Positions 58,046 to 64,000 of a DNA stretch of 64,000 nucleotides are shown here, in pieces; within the stretch, counting starts at the first letter, position 1; each line of letters starts with the position of its first letter. The position numbers were made by a program, and so were the translations under genes. The notes under the pieces were generated by a model. That model searched no databases. It saw nothing but the letters and a program-made list of their open reading frames with translations, and had not been told where the DNA came from. This stretch comes from Thamnidium elegans (lineage: Eukaryota; Mucoromycota; Mucoromycetes; Mucorales; Mucoraceae). The stretch spans positions 124,001 to 188,000 of the forward strand of contig JAIXMG010000012.1 in NCBI GenBank assembly GCA_025201345.1, given 5' to 3'.

Positions 58046-59197
58046 TTATTTTAATTGAGGTAAAATCTCTCCTTCTTGTACTTTCTCGGTAAAGTTGTCA
58101 AGTAAACCCTTTACTTTTTCGTATACCATAAAGGTAACAGCTTGTCCTGGTGCAACACGTAACAAACGAGGTGTTAAACCTTTATAAAAGGCAAAGAAAC
58201 CTTCCTTTCTCATAATTTCAGTAGTAACTGCCTTGAATCTTTCGAACCCACTACCGGGAGCAGAAGATCTTTGGATACGAGTCTTGATAGTATCAATAGG
58301 AGCATTAGAAAGAGGACCTTTATATATTTGAAGTTTAGTATGTATACGATTAAAATAAGTAGTAGATTATGTTACCCATTGCTCCTGATACACCGCCCAA
58401 GATTAAATGTTGATAAGAAGGTAAATCAGTTATATTTTGATACTTTTGAGCATACTTTTTCATTTCTTGGTATGCAGTAAAGTTTGCAGCTTGATTAGTA
58501 GCTTGTCTTAGAGCAGTTAACGTAACACCCTTGTATAAAGCTCTTACACCTTCCTCTTTAACAATAGTGTAAGCTGCATGAGGTGCATTACGATATTTAG
58601 GAATGTCGAGAGGGTCAGCCATAGAATGTCTTTGAGCCTAAACAAAAAAGAAGCCCATGTTCTATTTTAGAAAGCATAACAAAATAATATACATGTACAA
58701 ACATACCTGCAAACGAATCTTTATTAAATCCATTGGACTTACAACAAGAACAGCTTCCGTAGTACCTGCAGCAAGACCAGCAATAAATACTGATCCTGTA
58801 CTTACTTTACCGGTTTCATCTGCCATCCAAGACTTGTAAAGTTCAAAAGAAGAGAACCGAATAGCCATCTTTGGTACAATACCAGACACAACAGCTCCTA
58901 ATCCTTTATACAAAGCCCAAAACGATTCATTCTTTATAATCTTTGCTCCTACACCTAAGAAACCAAGGCGTTGACCCTAAATTTTTTTCTCTTTTTTTAA
59001 CCCCATCTTGTTATTACAATATAAAATAAAAAAATATTACTTACGTTAGCAGCTCTGGAACCACTCTTGGAAAGTTGCATTCTCACTTTAATTGTATCTA
59101 AAGGATGACAACTACAAGCTTCCATAAAACCAGCAGCACCACCAGCAACCAAATGAGTAAGTAAAGGTGTCTTTTTGTTATTATTGTTTCTAGACAT
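58046..59197 (-). CDS. SFC1: Mitochondrial succinate/fumarate carrier
   Basis: Exons 59045-59197, 58707-58976, 58376-58637 and 58046-58317 give 318 residues. Three mitochondrial-carrier repeats are visible, each with its signature: CHPLDTIKVRMQ, SPMDLIKIRLQ and APIDTIKTRIQ, followed by aromatic-Lys-Gly motifs (ALYKGLG, ALYKGVT, AFYKGLT). The flanking sequence (LVAGGAAGFMEACSCHPLD) fits the Sfc1/Acr1 branch, which exchanges cytosolic succinate for mitochondrial fumarate and is needed for growth on C2 compounds. Inner mitochondrial membrane, six helices. Substrate is inferred from subfamily resemblance; a related dicarboxylate or tricarboxylate carrier is the alternative. Confidence 0.88.
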
Positions 59198-59535
59198 TAT
59201 TATGAATAACAGATAAGAAGAAGAAAAAGAAGAAAACGAAAAAATATTCGCTTTGCATGGATCTTCATTTTTATAGATAAATAAAAAAAAGGGGGAATAA
59301 TAATCTACTCCTTGTATATTTATCTGATCGCCAAGAAACACAATGCAGGGTTGTTTTTGTTAGAACTTCTTTCCTTCCAGATAAACAACATAATCATCTC
59401 GTCATACTCATACTTATAGTCTACGCGCACACACACACTAATACGGGATAAACCCCGCATCTGTCTTTATCTTTTTTTTTTTTTTTTTTTTTCTTCACCC
59501 TTCTATATATTTTGTTTTGTTATTATTACCTTCTA
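59198..59535. promoter_or_regulatory. Short divergent promoter shared by SFC1 and YME2
   Basis: 338 bp separate the two start codons of genes for mitochondrial inner-membrane proteins. A CA repeat (59422-59438) and a poly-T tract (59469-59491) are present. A shared promoter is inferred from spacing only. Confidence 0.5.
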
Positions 59536-60853
59536 ATGCTTTTGTCAAGATTAGGTGTAAATACAACCATAAGAAGAGAGTTCTTAAAAAGAACTTCGGT
59601 TAGCTTATTACCAAGAAATTACAACATTACTAAAATCAGAACGTTTAAATCAACAGTAAAACTTTATGAAGAGGAATTAACTCAAACCGTCAAAGTATGT
59701 AAGGGGGCGTGTGTGTGCGTTTAAAGAGCGTATATATACTTATAATTTATATAGACAATAGCGACAGAAGCACCTATTACTCAAATGGCAAGAGAACAAA
59801 GTGCACAACTTTATCTTAATAATGTATTTCCTTTAAAAATGAATTCGTTGGATATTCGTTCATACTTTTTCAGGAACTCGAAACAATTCTTGGAAAAGAA
59901 GGCACATGAAGCAATACCTTCTAATGATTTACCTTATAATTTTGCAATCAAAGAAATTCTTGCACGGTAAATTGTTGTTGTTGTTGTTGTTGATCATTCT
60001 TGCGTGCTGATCCCTTTTATTGTAGCACAAAGGATGGTGGGGCAATTGTTACATTTTCATTTAAAAGTACAGATAGTTCTAAACCACAAGTTGCCAGAGA
60101 TATCGTTGAAAGAGTGAACGATTATATTGTAAAGCAAAACATTGTAGCTAAATTTAATTTTAGAACCGTAAGAGCATTTTTAGTAAAAGGTTCGCCTTTT
60201 ATGGAAGATCTTATTGCTAGATATCCAACCCAACGATTACGTATTGAATTTCGAGGCGAACCTGTCAGTGTAGAAAAATTATACAAACTACTTCGACCTT
60301 ACGGAAGAATATTTGATATTTCAATCTATCCTAACCCTCATGTCTCGAAAGATCCTGCTCGTTATGCTATTGCTCAATTTACTCGTGTTAGATATGCTAC
60401 CAGTGCTCGTAATTGTTTACACGGACATATTGTTAATGATACGCGTTTGAATATTCTTTATGAAAGACAATTGCGTACCAATGTTGTTAAGGAATGGTTG
60501 GTAAGTCATCCACGTATCACTGTGCCGGTATTTGCGGCTACGCTTGCAGGTGTTACATATATTGTATTTGATCCTATTCGTGTCTTTTTTATTACATCTA
60601 AAGCTACACAACGTTTCAATCCTCAAGAGTATGCCTTGTATCGTTGGTTACGTAGTGAAACTTGGGCAAAATTAATGCCTACTGGAGCTGGTGCTCATGT
60701 TGAAGGTTCTTCTATTTGGGCTCATGATGAAGAAAAGACTGAAAAATTAAAATCATGGCTTGCGGAGCGTCCAGAAACTTTTGTTCTTGTTACTGGTCAT
60801 AAGGGTAGTGGTAAATCTGCTCTAGTAAAATCAGCTATTACAGATAGAAAGTA

Positions 60854-60903
<50 letters not shown>

Positions 60904-61950
60904 TATATATATATATATATATATAATTATAAATACTAACTCTGTTTTTTTTAAAAGAAACAAGGTCTTTATTGATTGCGAAGAACTTGCTAATTCGAGA
61001 AACAAGTCAGACATGACAAAGAGTTTAGCAAAGGAAGTTGGATATTTCCCAGTCTTTACTTGGGCTGCTTCCATGAGTGGATTAGTAGATACAGCCATTG
61101 CAGCAACCACTGGACAAAAGGCAGGATTCTCATCTTCTCCCGATTCTCAAATGAAGAGTATTTTGGAAACTGTTGCTATTGCTTTGAGAGATATTGTTCC
61201 TACAGATAAAGAGCGCCGCAGACAAGCAGAAGAAGATGAAGGAGATGAATCCTTGTTGAGACGTTTAAAGAGTTTAATTTCAGGCCGTAAACAAACGACC
61301 TCAGAGAAAGGAGGAGCAGCAGAGGAGGATATTGATAAATTAGACGAAAAGAGTATTCCTATTGTTGTTATTGATAACTACATGTGCAGAGAAACAGCCA
61401 AGAATGCAGTTTTATGGGAAGAATTGGCTGAATGGGCTTCTTTATTGATCGAAAATGGTATAGCTCATGTTGTCTTTGTTACATCAAATGCTAGTGTTAT
61501 GAAGACTTTGGGTAAAGCTCTTCCTGGTAAGAGTTTCTCTAATATTGCACTTTCCGATGCACCTCCTGAAATGGCCATGTCTTATATCAACAAACAACTG
61601 GGAAATGAAGTAGATGATCCAGAACTTCCTGATGTAGTAGCTGCTTTGGGTGGAAGATTAACTGAATTAGAACTTTTGGTACAAAAAATGAAGATGAAAA
61701 TGGATGCTCATAGTAAGTTTTTATTTTTATTTTTATATAAGCGCAGTAATAGAACGTGTTTACTAATTAAAATTAAGCCGCGTTTGAGGATATTGTTACA
61801 CGTAATTTGATCGAAATTCGTAAATATGGATTCGGAGATTCTTGGGATGAAAATAAAAAAATGGAATGGTCATCTATTCAATTCTGGACGATTGTTAAAC
61901 TTTTAACAAACAATATATGTGTACGTAAAACCAAATATATATACATATAT

Positions 61951-61994
<44 letters not shown>

Positions 61995-62466
61995 ATATAA
62001 TGATATTAATAGGGGTTATATTTAGATTAATTATGATGAATTAAAATGGAGTCCAGCATTTTTGGGAGTAGACGCACCATTAAAGGCTATGGAAAGAGCA
62101 GAATTAATTACTATTATTCAAAAGGAAGGACGCCCAGATTCAATTAGACCCGGTAAACCAGTATTTTATACGGTATTTAATCGACTTGTATCAGATACAG
62201 TATTTGCTGCTTCAATGGAAGTAGAATGTAATATGGTCCTTAAGAAACAATCCGAAACAGAAATGGCAAAATTAGAAAATAATATTGAAAAGTTAACAAA
62301 TATTAATGGTACTAACAAACCTCCTAAAGAAATCGAAGTTCGTATTCAGTACTTATTAACAAAACTTACTTCAATTCAAAAATTAATTGAGAATTATGAT
62401 AAAAATATTAAAGATGCTAAGGAAGTTATTTCTACTGCTTGGATCGAAGAAAAAAAAAACGAATAA
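59536..62466 (+). CDS. YME2: Mitochondrial inner-membrane protein Yme2/Rna12
   Basis: Exons 59536-59694, 59755-59966, 60026-60850, 60958-61712, 61778-61920 and 62026-62466 give 844 residues. The first 40 residues are Arg/Ser-rich without acidic residues, a mitochondrial presequence. An RRM-like domain lies at about 195-275 (RLRIEFRGEP, YGRIFDISIYP). A transmembrane segment spans about 288-308 (VPVFAATLAGVTYIVFD). A P-loop NTPase domain begins with GHKGSGKSALV at about 381-391 and includes KVFIDCEEL and IPIVVIDNYM. The C-terminus is a charged helical segment. Yme2 acts in mitochondrial DNA maintenance and escape phenotypes in yeast. Introns 3 and 5 contain a T40 tract and a long TA/CA microsatellite. 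Confidence 0.93.
60859..60898. repeat. Poly-T run (40 nt) in YME2 intron 3
   Basis: Uninterrupted T directly after the donor, followed by a TA microsatellite (60904-60925). Confidence 0.95.
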
Positions 62467-62606
62467 ATTAACCTCTCTGAATAAATTTTATTTTATTTGT
62501 TTACATCATTTCTAGTCTTTTTTTTTTCTTTATTTTATTTTCCTTTTCGACCACTTTTCTTCTTTTTAAGTATATATATATATATATTATATATATATAC
62601 AACCAC

Positions 62607-64000
62607 ATGCAAACTTTGTCAAGTCGATGGAAACAATTCCAACCCTTTTCAAATAAAAAAGAAACTCAACCTACAACAACAATAAAAAGCATTGGTGATA
62701 TAGATTCACCTGCATTGAAGTCGGTAATTAAAGCAATATCGCCCAAGTCGGGTAGGATGACACATCTAAGTGAGAATAAAGAAAGATCAAGCCACAGTAA
62801 TAGTAGTTCATTATTGGATATAGTAGAAGGATTTTTACAATCAACTGATTCCGTCAACGAAATTCAAGAACCATCTTTTCAAGAAACTGAAAAATTGCCT
62901 ACAAATCTCTTAATACCTTCTACACTAGCATTAAGTCATTCTTCTATTGGTTGCGGCGTAACTACGCTACCTTCTACATTAACATGCGGTAGTGAATTTC
63001 ATGATAAGTGGCCTATCCCTGATTCTATCGAACAAGTAAAATCGTTATGTGAAGCCGAAAGATTGGAAGGTTCTGCTCAATCTCAATTAGCTCTCTGTTT
63101 ACATTTAATGGAAAGTGCTTGGAAAGTTGACCCAGAAAACAATATGGTATTATCTCCTGTATCTGTCAGATCTCAGCATCATCATATATTTTCAACTTTA
63201 TTACCCAGTCATATACAACACACTCCCAATACCTTGGGTGAAGCCATGGTAATGGAAGCAAGACAGATGCTAAAGCAGTTGGCAAACTCAAGTCAAAATC
63301 CAGGTCAGGGTGGCGAAGCTGAAGCTCAATTTCTTTTAGGAAGTTGCTATGGTATGGGTGCACTAGGTTGGCCTATTAACCATTATCGGGCTTTTCAATG
63401 GTACAATCAAGCGTCCAAGCAAAATCATTCAGAAGCTACTTATCGTACTGCCGTATGTTACGAATTAGGTATCGGTACTGAAAAAGATGGTGTTCGTGCT
63501 ATAGCTTATTACAGAAAAGCAGCTCATTTATTACACGTTCCAAGCATGTATAAATTAGGTGTTATTTTGATGCGTGGCTATTGCGGTTGCCCAGTTTCAA
63601 AGCGTGAAGCAGTCATTTGGTTACAAAGAGCTTGTTCAACATCAATGGCTCCATTAGCACCAGGGGAAGACAATACAACCGTTGGCGGTACCGAAGGAGT
63701 GGCTTTACCACACGCGCTGCATGCATTAGCCATGGTTCAATTAACAAAAGAGTGTGAAGAAACAAGTATGATTCCCGATTCTGTTTATGCCATTAAATTA
63801 TTACATAATGCGGCAAGACTAGGATACGCGCCAAGTCAATCAAAATTAGGTGAATGCTATGAGTGCGGTCACTTTTGCGAAGAAGATGAATCACAGTCGG
63901 TTTACTGGTACAGTTTAGCTGCAAAGCAAGAATATCCTGAAGCTTGCTTGGCCCTTTCCGGATGGTACCTGACAGGATCCCTAAAGACAGATACCTTAAA
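62607..64000 (+). CDS. Sel1-repeat protein, Skt5/Chs4-like (3' end outside window)
   Basis: Open without interruption from the ATG at 62607 to the window end (464 codons). The N-terminal 120 residues are Ser/Thr-rich and probably disordered. From about residue 135 the frame consists of Sel1 repeats: AQSQLALCLHLME, AEAQFLLGSCYGMGALGWP, SEATYRTAVCYELGIGTEK, PSMYKLGVILMRGYCGCPV, APSQSKLGECYECGHFCEE and PEACLALSGWYLTG, each of the A-x-x-x-LG-x-x-Y-x-x-G type. The spacing and the YRAFQWYNQA segments fit fungal Skt5/Chs4 activators of chitin synthase, which act at the plasma membrane via C-terminal prenylation; the CaaX end lies outside the window, so this cannot be checked. It starts 140 bp after YME2. 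Confidence 0.8.
   Translation, partial: MQTLSSRWKQFQPFSNKKETQPTTTIKSIGDIDSPALKSVIKAISPKSGRMTHLSENKERSSHSNSSSLLDIVEGFLQSTDSVNEIQEPSFQETEKLPTNLLIPSTLALSHSSIGCGVTTLPSTLTCGSEFHDKWPIPDSIEQVKSLCEAERLEGSAQSQLALCLHLMESAWKVDPENNMVLSPVSVRSQHHHIFSTLLPSHIQHTPNTLGEAMVMEARQMLKQLANSSQNPGQGGEAEAQFLLGSCYGMGALGWPINHYRAFQWYNQASKQNHSEATYRTAVCYELGIGTEKDGVRAIAYYRKAAHLLHVPSMYKLGVILMRGYCGCPVSKREAVIWLQRACSTSMAPLAPGEDNTTVGGTEGVALPHALHALAMVQLTKECEETSMIPDSVYAIKLLHNAARLGYAPSQSKLGECYECGHFCEEDESQSVYWYSLAAKQEYPEACLALSGWYLTGSLKTDTL

Noticed and set aside
61930..61991. CRISPR-like or tandem repeat array
   Set aside because: A simple TA/CA microsatellite inside YME2 intron 5; no spacer structure. No CRISPR array was seen anywhere, as expected for nuclear fungal DNA.

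Overview
This window is eukaryotic nuclear DNA, most likely from an early-diverging filamentous fungus of the Mucoromycota (Mucorales-like). The evidence is strong AT richness, very frequent poly-T/poly-A runs, many short introns (about 45-110 nt, GTAAG..YAG with TACTAAT-like branch points), and fungal gene content (Sfc1, Yme2, Jip5, an Skt5-like Sel1 protein, Kar9-like, Nvj2-like, cytosolic pyruvate carboxylase). The standard genetic code fits, with TAA, TAG and TGA all used as stops. No prokaryotic operons, CRISPR arrays or rRNA genes were seen.

Layout. 1-5.7 kb: 3' end of an Afg2/Drg1 AAA-ATPase, an O-fucosyltransferase-like protein, a possible Zds-domain protein, and a small two-exon gene of unknown function. 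5.7-14.5 kb: an MDR dehydrogenase, a repeat-bearing intergenic region with a weak TIR pair, a KHDC4-type KH protein, then a decayed coiled-coil gene beside a Fanzor/TnpB-like nuclease relic with a 13-bp hairpin at its 3' edge. 14.5-25.5 kb: a C2H2 factor, an RBM39-type splicing factor, a Cue5-like CUE protein, a tiny unknown gene and an unknown coiled-coil protein. 25.6-34.4 kb: tRNA-Thr(AGU), a tandem double HSP70-like protein, AHA1, and an unknown protein. 34.9-42.5 kb: a four-finger C2H2 factor, beta-carbonic anhydrase, JIP5, a DUF4112 protein, TAF10 and eIF2B-alpha. 43-49.4 kb: a single-exon Kar9/GAS2 protein and pyruvate carboxylase. 49.4-54 kb: gene-poor, with a second identical tRNA-Thr and a degraded Crypton-like element. 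54-64 kb: EAF3/MRG15, an Nvj2/TEX2-like lipid transfer protein, SFC1, YME2 and a Sel1-repeat (Skt5/Chs4-like) protein running off the end.

Most genes are housekeeping and are not a functional cluster. Two loose themes stand out: chaperones (the HSP70-like protein and the Hsp90 co-chaperone AHA1 are divergent neighbours) and central/mitochondrial metabolism (carbonic anhydrase, pyruvate carboxylase, SFC1 and YME2; carbonic anhydrase could supply bicarbonate to pyruvate carboxylase). Gene models were spliced by hand from reading frame, splice signals and conserved motifs. Each model closes to a whole number of codons except the HSP70-like gene, which needs one base removed in a homopolymer.
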